From the NCBI GenBank assembly GCA_039545295.1, contig BCIK01000023.1, positions 1 to 64,000 of the forward strand: a DNA stretch of 64,000 nucleotides. Reading direction: 5' to 3'. The notes under the pieces are model-generated. The model did no database searches, was not told the origin of the DNA, and saw only the letters and a list, made by a program, of their open reading frames with translations. Source of the stretch: Udeniomyces pyricola. Lineage: Eukaryota; Basidiomycota; Tremellomycetes; Cystofilobasidiales; Mrakiaceae. A program made the translations under genes and the position numbers. Below are positions 22,106-33,385 of the stretch, in pieces (within the stretch, counting starts at the first letter, position 1; every line of letters starts with the position of its first letter).

Positions 22106-25100
22106 TTAACCTGCAAAACTACCCATCCGTGACCTTCCTCCTGCGCTCGCGGTTGCCCCCTCATCCAACGTGGACAACTTCCGCCGAGGTTCTCCCCTCA
22201 TTCCATCCTCTGTCAACCTACCTTCACCTCCACCCCGACTCGAGCTGCTCCCTGTTGTCATCCGCGATGACGACGGTTCCGACGCAAAGAAGTCCTGGAG
22301 GCTGTACTCGGGCTCGGCATCGGGGTCGTAAGTCCCCAGGCTACTGGTGTGATGGGATTCTCCTGTGGGGAATGAGTCGATAAAGGCGAGGGGTGGGTGG
22401 TAATTTGACCGTGGTGGCAGAGAGGAAGGGGTAGGAGGAGGAGAAGACTGCGAGGGGGTGGTCCACCGCGGAAGTAGGGAAGAGGATGGAAGCAAGAGAG
22501 AGAAGAGAGATGAGGCAGATAGACGACGAGAATCTCTGCTGCGTGAGGGTGCAGAGGAAGCCGTCAGGGACCGTTGAAGGGGTCTTGATGATGATGGTGG
22601 CGGGGGTAGAGTCGGTGGCGGCGAGAGGGAGCGAGGCGATCTCGGGGAGGAGGGAGGGGAAGTAGACGTCGGAATGATGGTGTTGATGATTGGCTGTGGG
22701 TTGAATGATACAGTCGGCATCAAGGGTAGCATGGAGGGTGTTGATGATCTAGGGGGTCGGGAGATGACTGGTGCGAGGGGAGTCAGGGAACGAGTGATGG
22801 TAGATGCACGAACGGGAGAGGAACGGAAGGAGTAGTTTGACGTAGGCGTGGCTGGGGTTTCGACCGTCTACATATACGATAACAAGATAGCAGAGAACGT
22901 TGAGTTCGAAAGTCCTTGCCACCAGGTCTGACCGACATGACCCCAACGAGTGAAGAGACTTACGACACTGTTACCTAAGGAAAGTCTATCCCTTCGCTCC
23001 TCCCAACCCTCCTCATCACCACTTTCCGAACATCGCTATTTGCCTTCTCCTCCCCTCTCGTCATCATATTCCACACTGACGCTTCCGCTCATCTGAACGA
23101 GCACCCTTCGAAGTCTTCTTTCTTCGTCGTCGTCATCCGCTGCGACGACTACAACCTTACTATCCCCTGTCCCGCCTCGATTCTTGTCGCCGGTCCGGCT
23201 AGTCGTAGTTGACCAAGTACCTAGAAACGACGGGTTCGTACCCGATGATTTGTAACGGGGAGAATCTCCCCAGTTCGTTTCTGGAGCGGATTGAATCTGA
23301 CGACGTTCGGCGCGCGCCAACGCCTTATCATCATCTACCTTTTCCCCTTCTCCTTTTCGTCGCACACCGCTCTTGACGGACGCTCGCCAACGGGCCTCAA
23401 TTGCCTCGAGGCGTGTCCGACTGGTTGCGCCGCAGGAACAAGAAGTTGCCCTCGCAGATGCTTCCGCAGCGGAGAGAGGGTACGAAGAAGGGAGAACGGG
23501 ATCATCGGGTGCGAGGGTAATGGGGATGGTTGGAGGGGATCGAGAGGCGGCTTCAGAGTCGAGCCGACGGACGTGAGAACGAGGAGCATTGATGTAGAGG
23601 AATGCTAGAGCAGAGCAGAAACAAGGAAGGGATCCGAGATGCATGCGAAGCCGCGAGTATGGCCACATCAGCTACTCTTCGGGTTGGAAGTGCCGTAGAT
23701 GACAGACTACGCCTGATCGACATACCGGTGACAGTGGCGAAGCGAGAGAAGATGGCAAGGATTGCGGTGACCCAGGCCGTGTCGGAAAATTTGAACAGAA
23801 GGATCCCGACTATCTGAAACCTGAACAAATACGCAGTCGATGAAGAGCGGGATGAGTAAGGGAAGGACAGGCAAGGGACAACAACGCATGTCCGGCGTAG
23901 GAATGTAGGACCATTGAAGGTCGTCATCAAGAACGCTATCAAGTACCCTTGAAACCAAACGAGAGGGCAAAAAGGGCAAAGCTCACAAGGTAAGAGAAAA
24001 CCCATTCCGCAGCGTCAACAGAATGAGCCGGCGAAGGACCGAATTGGTGCGTGCGATGGGTGTGTTTTGATTCTCTTGTACGGCCTTGGCGAAGCCGAGC
24101 GTGACGGATATATTGAGGGCAAAATCCACGATCTGTATAGCGGGAAGATGCAGGGGGATATGAAGGGAAAGGGAGTGGCGCAGGTCAATGGCAGGACAGC
24201 AACGACGCAGGCGAGAACAAAGATGATGCCGTACCAGTGAGCCGATGAGCCAGATCATCGTCATCAGGACCAGTCTGGATGGATGGGCGGATGAGCGGAT
24301 GAGGAAAGGTGAGACTCGTAGGTCAACCAAAGGCTCGCGATGTGGCATGTGGAAATCGAACTCCGGTCACGACGGGAAGTGGCTAACTGACCTCGCTCCT
24401 GACTTGCCATCGTCATCCAGTTCGATTGGAGGAGCACGAAGTACCTCGATGAGGGAGTAGAACGCAGACCCCGTTGACCCGATCCATATGCTGCCAACGA
24501 AGATACTGCAGACGATACGAGTACGAGAGAGGCGACCATGAATGGCTACAGCAAATGCCGTTGAGCGGTATGCGGCCAAGAGCTGACAGCATGCAAAGAT
24601 GACAAGTTCCAGGAGGAGAGTCACTGATCAGGCATGGTAAGCGAATAGGGCGTTAGTTTGAAGTTTGGGTGTGACTGAGCTGGGCGAGTACCCGCCCGAT
24701 GGACGGGTTCGAAGGGCTTGATGACCTCCATGTTTCCTCGCATGGCAAACTGATTGAAACGAAGGGCAACCAACACGCTTACTCACCAAATGAGAGGGAT
24801 CCTCTAGGGAAGTCACCATACTTTTCAACTTCGAGACCTCGCGTCTTGAGAATATAGAGTAATCGTGTGATGACTTCGACGACGTTTAGCGAGATGAGGA
24901 GAGGGATGAAGATCTGAACATAGCGCGCGTCGTGCTTGACATTCTTGTAGAATCTATGGCGGTGGAGGACAAGGCGAGCATCCAAGACAACGGCCAGGCG
25001 TGGAATGGAGACGAATCGAAGCACGGGTAAGGGACATGGAATTTAGAAGAGGGAGGGAATGTTGCCGGTGGAGAGAAGTGAAGAGGAGGCAAAACCCAAA

Positions 25101-25511
25101 TGATATCGGGAAAGGCCGAGAGGAAGTCAATCAAATCGCGGAGGGAAAAACGGAGAGGTTTATCGATCATCAGCTTGCATGACCAGCGATCTGGCTTATG
25201 AACCGAAACCATGGCTCGGGCGCAGCCGAGCGATTCAGAGGCATCCGTCGCGCCAACCGCTGCAGACGCATCATCCATCCGTCCTTCAGGCCTTAGGGAG
25301 CACTATGCACTAACGAGATTGCTTGCATCTGGACCAGCACCACAATACAAACGCACAAGGCAATATATGAGTAGCAAATCCTATTCAAGAAAGCCACAGT
25401 CGTCCAGGTGGCGAGGGGAAAACTCACAACCATGACGCCGAAGAGCGACCAGCTCACGAAACATCCCAAAAAGAACGGCGTCGACGACGCAACGTCTCCT
25501 GAATCTACCAT
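22106..25511 (-). CDS. Seven-helix membrane protein (DUF6534-like receptor) with long cytoplasmic tail
   Basis: The start is placed at 25511; the first exon contains TPFFLGCFVSWSLFGVM (TM1). Exons between 25430 and about 25000 are unresolved. From TM3 on, the splice model is phase-consistent: exon ending 24787 (RYVQIFIPLLISLNVVEVI), then 24623..24392, 24274..24235, 24132..23987, 23820..23726, 23604..23081, 23035..22964 and 22867..22106. The helices include CSIFVGSIWIGSTGSAF and LVLMTMIWLIGSLIVDFAL. The loop ARTNSVLRRLILLTLRNGF and the post-TM7 segment FLYINAPRSHVRR resemble the DUF6534 family, basidiomycete 7TM proteins of unknown ligand. The tail of more than 400 residues is Ser/Arg/Pro-rich. 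An in-frame TAG at 23036-23038 could instead end the protein; it can be removed as part of a 45-nt intron (23080..23036). The segment after it is open and spliced in frame, which favours the longer form. Confidence 0.6.
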
Positions 25512-27577
25512 ACGAGGACTGAGCGGTGAGATGGATATTATAGGGGCCTATGGGGAATTGAGCCGCTACGCTTTGAATGAGGTGGTGAGAGTGAGAATGT
25601 AGCACGACGTTGGGAGAGACGAGGTGGAGAAACGAGACTGGTAAGAGGGGTCGGACGAGCGGAGCCGGGGATTGACGGGAAAGAAAAATCGGCAGAGGTG
25701 AGAGATCCGAGATTGATTGTTGGTGATCGAAGGAAGTTCGGCAATCGGCTACGACTATGCACTATGAGGGGTAAGGTGCAATTATGGTAGAGGTCGGAAG
25801 CACGAACAGGTCGACGCAGTAGCCAGGATACTGTCACGGGTGCGATGATAGTGGTCGGCTGGTAATCAAGCCAGATGCACGCTGCTGACGTTGTGGAGTG
25901 TCGAGTGGCGGATGGGAGTAACAGAGATGTATGCGTTGCAAAGATCCAGACCGAGTACAAGATGAGGGGAAGGACTGAAGGAAACCAAACTTTATAAGAG
26001 TAGCCTAAGACCCGATGATCGGAGAGTTCTCGACGTTGACGTGAACCGTCCGAGTCGGTGTTTCATCACTGCTTGCAGACAACATTGCCGCCTGGGGCCT
26101 GTCTGATCGATTGCCCAAGGCCTGTCGACAGTCGACTGCAGCGCAAAGCTACGTACATGCTACGAGCTATGAACATCGTCTAGGGCGTCGATGCATCGGC
26201 CGTCGAGCTAGTCATCCAATACAATTCAACGTATTCAACTGTGGACGAGGTAAATATATAGCTGCGGTCATTTCGGCCCGAACGTAAAGCGACATTGACG
26301 CGTTCACGTCGTCGCTCTGTCAGCACGTACTTTAGCGCGCACGACGAAACTCGGACACTCGTTCTGAGTTCAGATCGTCAGGGCCGATCGATCGTATATC
26401 GCAATCGACCGAGTGGGCGCCCAGCAGTGGTCGGACGCCGGACCGGGTATAACGTATATGTTCCGAAAGCGCCAGGAACGACTTGACGACACTCCCGAGC
26501 GGGTCATGTCGACCTCTGGGATTTGGAATAGCATCCTGCGATGTTATCTGGGAGGGGATTCTTGATTCACTGTTTGTGGTCGGGGTTTTCTTTCGCGGGT
26601 ATATATAAGCGGCGGATGCATCTGATTTTCTTGCCGCACTCTTTCAGGAAACCCTCTTTCCTTTCGCGTCTTCTCGCATTTGTTCGATTGTTCTGCTGTC
26701 AGCCGATCATCGTGGAGATCTCTGACGAGGCCCGCATTGATGGGACCAAACGCAGTGGGTCATTCGACCTACAATTCTCCATGATGCACTACGCATATTC
26801 ATGCACGGTGTACGTACGTATGCAAATGAATGGGCACCAATAGACCGGTCCGTCCTGCAGCTAGCTAGCTTGATGAGATCGATGAGACGTAGCCGGAGAG
26901 ACATCTACGATAATGATGCACGCGGTGAGTAATTCGGTTTTTGCTTTTGTGGCATGACATACTGCAGGATCTTCTTCATCGTACTGGGCTCCTATATAAC
27001 CTCGCGGCTGCCACTTGAAGCTCGGAGCTCGAGAGAATCCGGCGCGGGTTAATGCCGGTTCGTTATCAAGCAGGTCGGAAGATGATCGAGGAGTCGATGT
27101 GGAAAATTAACTAGACTGTGTCATGGATGACTGACGCAGGTGCGGGGCATTCAATATACAGGACTGGCCAGTACTCAGCACTCGGTGACATGCAAGGCAA
27201 AGGCAAGGACACTCAGCTGAGGCTGTCTCATGGAATTGGGTCGTTGAATAAATGGCATCGTGAATAGGAACTTCTGCAGGAGCGCGCATGTCAGCCGTTA
27301 ATTGACAGGCTGCGCTTTCAACGTTTCGATGTGAACGCGTGCGCCGTCACTAGGCTGAGCGCGCTGAGCCGTCTTTCCTACATCCACCTCTTCCAATCTG
27401 ACTTTTCTGCCCGATCTCTTGCCATCTGAAAAGCATGTGTGCGTCCATTGTGATGAGTGATCTAATCTCAACGCGGATATGCAATCGAATCTCATCATTC
27501 TTCTATCACTTTGCTTGACAGCCCAATCCGATCCGACTGCTCCTCCTCCAGTCGCGCCCTTGCACTCGTCCTCGACC
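25512..27577. promoter_or_regulatory. Divergent gene-poor region between 7TM and CDK11 genes
   Basis: About 2 kb with no supported gene. It must contain both promoters. A CTTGACAG sequence at about 27513-27520 looks like an intron acceptor, so the CDK11 transcript may have a 5' UTR intron ending there or an upstream coding exon. Short inverted CTAGCTAG and GATCGATC blocks occur near 26388 and 26862. Confidence 0.45.
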
Positions 27578-30303
27578 ATGCCTGCTCCAGTTCCTTTCCC
27601 ACCAGCCGAAGTCCCTCTCTCATCTTCATCTATCATCGATGCATCAAATCCTCTCATCGCACCATTGTCTTCTTCAAATCTTCCTCAAAATGACGCCACT
27701 GTATCTGCACTCAACGCTGAAGCATTCACGTCCTCACCAGCACCAGCACCAGCACCACTACCTTCGTCGTCATCCGCTTCTCTCAACTCTCAACCCTCAG
27801 ACGACTTATCCCTCGTAGCGCCCCCACCACCTCGCAAACGAAGCAAATGGGAAAGTCAAGCGGCAGAAGAGGATGAACTCGCTATCAAGATCAAGAAGAA
27901 GGCCAAGCTTGCCGCCCAGGAGCGAAGACGACGGGAGAAGAGCATGGAGGAAAAGGAAAGAGAGGAACGCGTCGGTACGTTCAAAGTCGCAAGACTTAGA
28001 CCAGACTATGTCAGCAGTTGTCCACAAATCTGCTGTGGAACACGTCGACGTATGAGGACGCATGAAGCCAGTATTGATACCGTGCCAACATACCACCATA
28101 CAGTCCAAGTAACTTCTAGCTTGATTCCACGCAGTCGGCTCACATTTCTTTGGTGTTTCTTCTTTCTCGTCTCCGCCCGCGGTTCTCATAGCTCAACTCG
28201 CTTTATCCGCATCAACTGTTCCAGCAGCTTCCTACGCTCTTTCTCCCGCGCTTTCACCTCATCCATCTGGTGGTTCCTCTCCGCATTCCTCTCATCCATC
28301 ATCGCCTCGTCATCAACCTCCGACCATTCGTCCGCATTCCATTTACACTCCTGCTCGCTCAGCGCATCCTCCAATCCAATCCTGTCGCTCCGTCTACGAG
28401 TACGAACGGCTCAACCACATCGAAGAAGGCTCTTACGGTGTCGTTTTCCGTGCCAAAGAAAAGCGGACGGGTGAAATCGTCGCGCTCAAGAAGCTCAAGC
28501 TCGACGAGGAAAAGAATGGATTTCCCATCACGTCGTTGAGGGAAGTCATGGCATTGATGGTCTGTCGGCATGAGAACGTTGTGGGGGTTCGGGAAATCGT
28601 TGTAGGAGATACGTTGACGCAGATCTTCATCGTCATGGACTTCATTGAGCACGACTTGAAATCGCTTCTCTCCCTCATGCCGACGCCGTTCCTCCAATCC
28701 GAAGTGAAAACACTCCTCCATCAGCTTCTCTCAGCCACGGCTCATTGTCATGCCAACTGGATCCTTCATCGTGATCTCAAGACGAGTAACTTGCTCATGA
28801 ACAACCGCGGCATGATCAAGGTCGCCGACTTTGGGCTCGCCAGGAAGTTTGGCGATCCGTTGGGGGACATGACGCAACTCGTCGTCACGCTGTGGTATCG
28901 GTGCGTCAGGGGTTCCTGTTGAGCTATCACATGCTTCAAATCTGAAGGGGTAACAGAACGTTTGTTGAGTATACTGACTCTTTCCACCCATCCTGGTTTT
29001 TCCGGGGGTACTTTTCGCCATCAGGTCGCCCGAACTATTGCTAGGCGCGACCGAATATTCTACGGCCGTTGATATGTGGTCCATCGGCTGCATCTTTGCC
29101 GAACTCATGCTGAAAGAACCTCTCTTCCAAGGCAAAGGCGAGATTGACCAGATCAATCAGGTATGTGTATACGCGTGTATGTGCGCGTTCGGGGACGACC
29201 AAGCGATGATTCGTCCCACATACACTTGGAGGCTAACCCAAAATTCTATTTGTGTCTCTCTATTCCTTTCCTTCTTGTCTTTTCGTTTCCACGAAAGATA
29301 TTCAAAACCCTCGGTCACCCAACATCACAGACCTGGCCCAACTGGCAATCTCTACCTCTCGCAAAGTCTCTCGCAGCCAACGGCTCATCGTGCGTCAACC
29401 CTCCTCTTTATCTCCCCTTCCCTCTCGCCCCCTCTATCCTTACGACCACGGCTGATTCTCTAGTGCGCTTCACCCTTGGACCGAACCTACTCAGATACAA
29501 CCATCTTTCAAACCGGTTCAAAAACCACATGACCCAAGCGGGTCATGATCTTTTGAGCGCCTTGCTTTGCTACGACCCGAAAGCGCGCATCTCGGCAGAA
29601 GACGCTATGAGACACCCCTATTTCTCGTGAGCGTTCTAGCCTGTTCCCTCCTTCTTTTCCTCTCATTTCCTCCATACTTTTCTCCCCCTAGCTCTGCATC
29701 GACGGTGGGAACTGAGGTTCCGAGGCAGAGCGACGGACAAAAAAATACTCTGGAAATGACCTCCTTTTTGTGTATTCTTTTCTCCTTTCTCTGTCTCTCA
29801 CGACTGACTTTGAACGACCTTCCACTGTCTGTGACTCCTTCTTACGTCCTTTTTCTTCCCTCAAATCCACCTTTCCCCTTCCCCACCCCCCACCCCCCTC
29901 CCTCTTTTTCCAATACCATCCTCCCTTCATCCAGCGAAACACCTCTGCCAAAACACCCGAGTCTCTTTTCGAGTTTTCCTTCTCTCGCCGCCGGTGAAAA
30001 GTACGTCGTCGCTCTTGTTGTGATCGATGCCCACGTTCCCCCCCCCCCCNCCCCCTTACCCCTGTTCCTGTTCACGTTGTCTTCCTTCTTTCATATCATC
30101 ATCTCGCCCATATTCCCTCGAGTAAGATTAAGCGTTGTATATCTACTGACGCACACTCTACTCAACTCCTCCATTTCGCCTTCTTTCTTCTTTTCGGACG
30201 TACCACCCAAACAACCAAAAACTGCGCCGGACGACTTCCCAGACGTCGCAAGCCTGATTCGCCTTCGGCGCCCGCTCCTCGAGGCGGAGGAATCTTTGAT
30301 TGA
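27578..30303 (+). CDS. CDK11/PITSLRE cyclin-dependent kinase
   Basis: Six exons (27578..27974, 28192..28900, 29025..29160, 29298..29626, 29935..30000, 30243..30303) give 565 residues in consistent phase. The N-terminal 200 residues are Ser/Pro-rich with a basic helix ([16 protein letters not shown]). The kinase domain shows the Gly loop EEGSYGVV, the VALKKLKL lysine, the literal PITSLRE cyclin-binding helix, [14 protein letters not shown], and the [10 protein letters not shown] activation segment that spans an intron. After the kinase core come [19 protein letters not shown] and the family C-terminus ending APRGGGIFD, typical of fungal CDK11. CDK11 with cyclin L acts in transcription and pre-mRNA splicing. 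The start is uncertain: an in-frame ATG at 27479 lies before a likely acceptor, so the one at 27578 is preferred. Exon 4 may contain one more short in-frame intron, since the C-lobe loop around 29390-29460 is longer than usual. Confidence 0.88.
30050..30050. other. Undetermined base (N) in a C homopolymer
   Basis: Ambiguous base inside a C run in the last intron of the CDK11 gene, flanked by C runs of about ten and five bases. No effect on the proposed coding sequence. Confidence 0.95.
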
Positions 30304-30866
30304 TCAATTCCACTGCTGCACTCGACCAAATCCCCCCGAAAGGACTTTGGTCGGGAAAGAGAAATACTATCATGAAGCGTTGAAGAGTTCGAGTCATCAA
30401 GCCGAAACATCTCGTCTTTCAAATTTAGACGTTTTGGGATTTATGCGCTCTTTTGTTGGACTTTTTTTTATTTCCTTCTCTCTCTCTCTCTCTTCGGTCC
30501 CGTCTCTGTTCTGCATATGTGATCTTCTTCCCATGCGCTATCAAGAGATATCAAAGTGTGCAACCAAGGAACACAAGAGAACACACAAGTCCTTGCTCGC
30601 GTATAGATGGACGAAAGGGATGTAGCAACAAGTCATGTCAAGAACCACAAAGGGGGAAGGGGTTCCAACGACATGTGTTTGATTAAGGGTATGAATCTGG
30701 CTATGACGATCTTTGAACCTCTCGAACTATTATCCTGAGACTTTGACAGAGTCTCTTCACTCGGCTGTCCCCATCACTAGCTGGTCCCGTTCTCGGACTC
30801 GGCACTATCCACGATCAACTAAACCTATCATCCTGCCATCGACGTGCCCAGCCAGGGACCGCGTGC
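30304..30866. other. Convergent 3' intergenic region
   Basis: About 560 bases between the stop codons of the CDK11 gene and the GPI-anchored protein gene. It includes a (CT)n-rich stretch near 30477-30494. No gene seen. Confidence 0.55.
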
Positions 30867-31847
30867 TTAGAATCCAAGTGCGACGAGTCCTCCAACGAGC
30901 AAGCCACCGAGTCCGACAGAGAGCGTCTTTTCTCCAGCCGAGGTCGTCGAGGACGAGGCAGCGGCGGAAGCGGAAGCAGAGGCAGATTTTGAGGCGGAGC
31001 TTCCAGACGCGGACGCAGAGGTCGAGCTCGCTGCGGCAGACGTGACCGAGGGAGTTGTCGTTGGGTAAGAGCCTGGATGGAGAACGTTAGATGCAAGGGA
31101 AGGAAGGAAGGCGAGTGCATTAGCCTAATTGGTTGGAATGTGAAGGTTATAATGTGGAACTCGCAGCAATCGGATTGGTAACATGTAGTTGATCAAGCAC
31201 ATGACCTAAGCGACTCGGATCCTTTCTACGAAACTGCCCAGCAATGTAGATCATCCTGTAGAGGATACGAAAAACGATAGTGCCTAGAGGGAAACCCGAT
31301 TACTGACTGCCTTCAGCTTTGATCTCAAACTCTTCGGAAGTCGCGTAAACGTTGGTCATGTTCTGGGGATCGGTGAGGGTGATGTGGTAACCCGTGCCGG
31401 CGTTGAGGTTGGGAACAAGGGTATAGCTAAGGTCATAGGCGTTCTCCTGCGTCACAATAGCGGCGCTTCCCGAGCTAAGCAAGGTCGTGTTGGAGTTGTA
31501 GACGTAGACGGAGAAGACGGCGGGATCGGTGCCGACCCATTGCTGCATGGAGAGTAGAGCGGAAGGGGGAATGTTGCAGGTGAGTCACGGTTGTTTGATC
31601 TCACCATCCAGAGGCTACACACGATGCGGAATGTGTCGGGCGTTGGGCATGTTATCCAGCATCATGCCAAGCACTTGTTCATCATTCTCAAACTAGACCT
31701 GACTAGGCGGAGACGTACCAAGGTGTTCATCGAGTTGGCAACCCACCAGCTAGAGGCTGCTGGCCGAACGATACTGATTGCGGCTTGCGCCGTCGAAGAG
31801 AGCAGAACGGCCGAAAGGATGGCAGTGGCGGTGGCGGAAAAATGCAT
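30867..31847 (-). CDS. Ser/Thr-rich GPI-anchored wall protein, Kre9/Knh1 N-terminal type
   Basis: Three exons, 31847..31719, 31542..31308 and 31072..30867, give 189 residues. The first 22 or so are a classical signal peptide (TAILSAVLLSSTAQA). Next comes the Kre9/Knh1-type beta-sandwich domain: the sequence starts ISIVRPAASSWWVANSMNTL, joins QWVGTDPAVFSVYVYN, and ends EEFEIKAEGS. A low-complexity Ser/Ala linker of about 45 residues follows. The C-terminus is a hydrophobic tail (SVGLGGLLVGGLVALGF), giving the expected GPI-anchor signal with small omega-site residues before it. Proteins of this type (Pfam Kre9_KNH, Ser-Thr-rich GPI-anchored) are common in basidiomycete cell walls; biochemical roles are mostly unknown. 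Phases at both introns are consistent. It is divergent from the nine-exon gene at 33386. Confidence 0.85.
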
Positions 31848-33385
31848 GATGCAGGAGAAGAGCGAGATAGGATGAGGAAGGAGAACTTCGTTGGTATTGA
31901 GGGCCGAGTGCAGCGAGTGACAAGAGAGAATTGACAAGACAGGGGGTCAAGAGAGGGGGACGAGGCGGAGGAAGGTGACGAGTGGCTAAGTGGGAGGTGA
32001 CAGGAATCAAGATCTAAAGAGTGGCACCGAATCTGTCGGGCCGAACCAATTCAAGAAGTCGACAAGAATATCATCTTTCTGCATAGTTGATGATTGGTAG
32101 GCATTTTCAATCAAGCCACCTATGCTGTCACAATCATCGACGAGGACGCTTGATATGAAAGTTCTGGTCAACCTGGCATTGTTGTCAGCTTACAAGTGAT
32201 GCGACCATATGCGATCTGCAGATGATGATCGACGTCGATTCTCACACGAAACTACGTGTACTCGGATGTTGCTCGCGTCAATCCGCCGCGCGTCGGATGG
32301 TCGGACGCGACAACATTCGAAACGCGATGGGAGCTCGAATGTCAACAGGCTTCGATTTCAATCATCATCTCCAAACAGATCGTTGTTCACATGGGGTTTG
32401 CTGGGGACGACTCGAAGCTCGATCGTCTTTGTCTTTGCTCATGAAAAAAGCCTTATAGCGCTAGACAGAGGGGTGAGAGATAATAATGAACATGACGCAA
32501 GTCGACAAGATCCGGGACGAAGACCTGCCAAGAGGCACGCAATGACGAGAGGGGTGGCTGGCTGGCTAATATGGACTAGTGAAGGGGGCGAAGAAAGATC
32601 AATGCCAAAATGTACGGCCATTGTGGAGAGAGATCATCGAGAAAGAGGGGTGATCGAACCTTAGTCTGGGTTCTCCTTCTTTCCCTTTCCTTGTCCTCGT
32701 GCCCCATCCGACTGCTCTTGCTCTCTCCCTCTGTCCCTCTCTCTCACAGACCAGATCAGCTTTCCGTTGCCTACTACTCTTTTCCCTCAACGTTAGCCAC
32801 TACCCTGCCAGGTCAGTCACTCCTCTGGTCGCCGCTCTTTGTCTAGCATCAGGCATCTCTTACTCGCTGGCCCGTCCGCAGTGCGTCCATGCACGTAGTA
32901 GACCATTTCCGACGGGGCGAATAAAGCATGGGATCATTATTCTAGCTGTCCCGTCCCCCTCTCGCACGGCCCCCCCTTGAAGACTTCTCGATCCCGTCCT
33001 CGCTTCGGACGATCCCCTTAAGCTCGCCCCCTCCCCGTCCCCCTGACCCATATCTTCTCTCCTATCCCAGCCGTCGCGTTACGTGCTTGTTTCTTTCCCG
33101 TCGTAAGAGCGGCACACCAAAACGAACCGCTCCCTTGCCTTTCCCTTTCCTTTCCTTCCTCCATCATCATCCATTCCCCTCATTGTCTTTCAACCAACAC
33201 TCACCTTCCCTCTCCATCCTCAGCACTTCCTTATACTCGTTCTACCATCTTAGTCTCGGCCGTCAGCCTTTAATCTTACCCAGCTTTCTTTTGCCGTTGA
33301 TCCTCTCCTTCTAGCCTACCTAAGCTCGAACCCCCTTTCTTCTCAACAACAAACAAGACCCATTCCCCATCTATCAATTCCCACC
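31848..33385. promoter_or_regulatory. Divergent region; pyrimidine-rich leader of the gene at 33386
   Basis: About 1.5 kb with no supported gene. The last 700 bases (from about 32660) become strongly C/T-rich on the plus strand, and the last 50 bases end in a clean CCCACC context before the ATG at 33386. Long CT-rich leaders of this type are typical of highly expressed fungal genes, so the downstream gene is probably abundant; that is an inference. Confidence 0.5.

Noticed and set aside
29390..29463. Possible extra intron in CDK11 (GTGCGT to CTCTAG)
   Set aside because: Its length of 74 nt breaks the reading frame that carries the conserved kinase end, so the exon is kept whole, though another boundary may exist.
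29567..30625. 352-residue open frame overlapping the end of the CDK11 gene
   Set aside because: It runs through introns of CDK11 and is interrupted by the undetermined base; its composition follows T/C-rich introns. The spliced CDK11 C-terminus explains the region.
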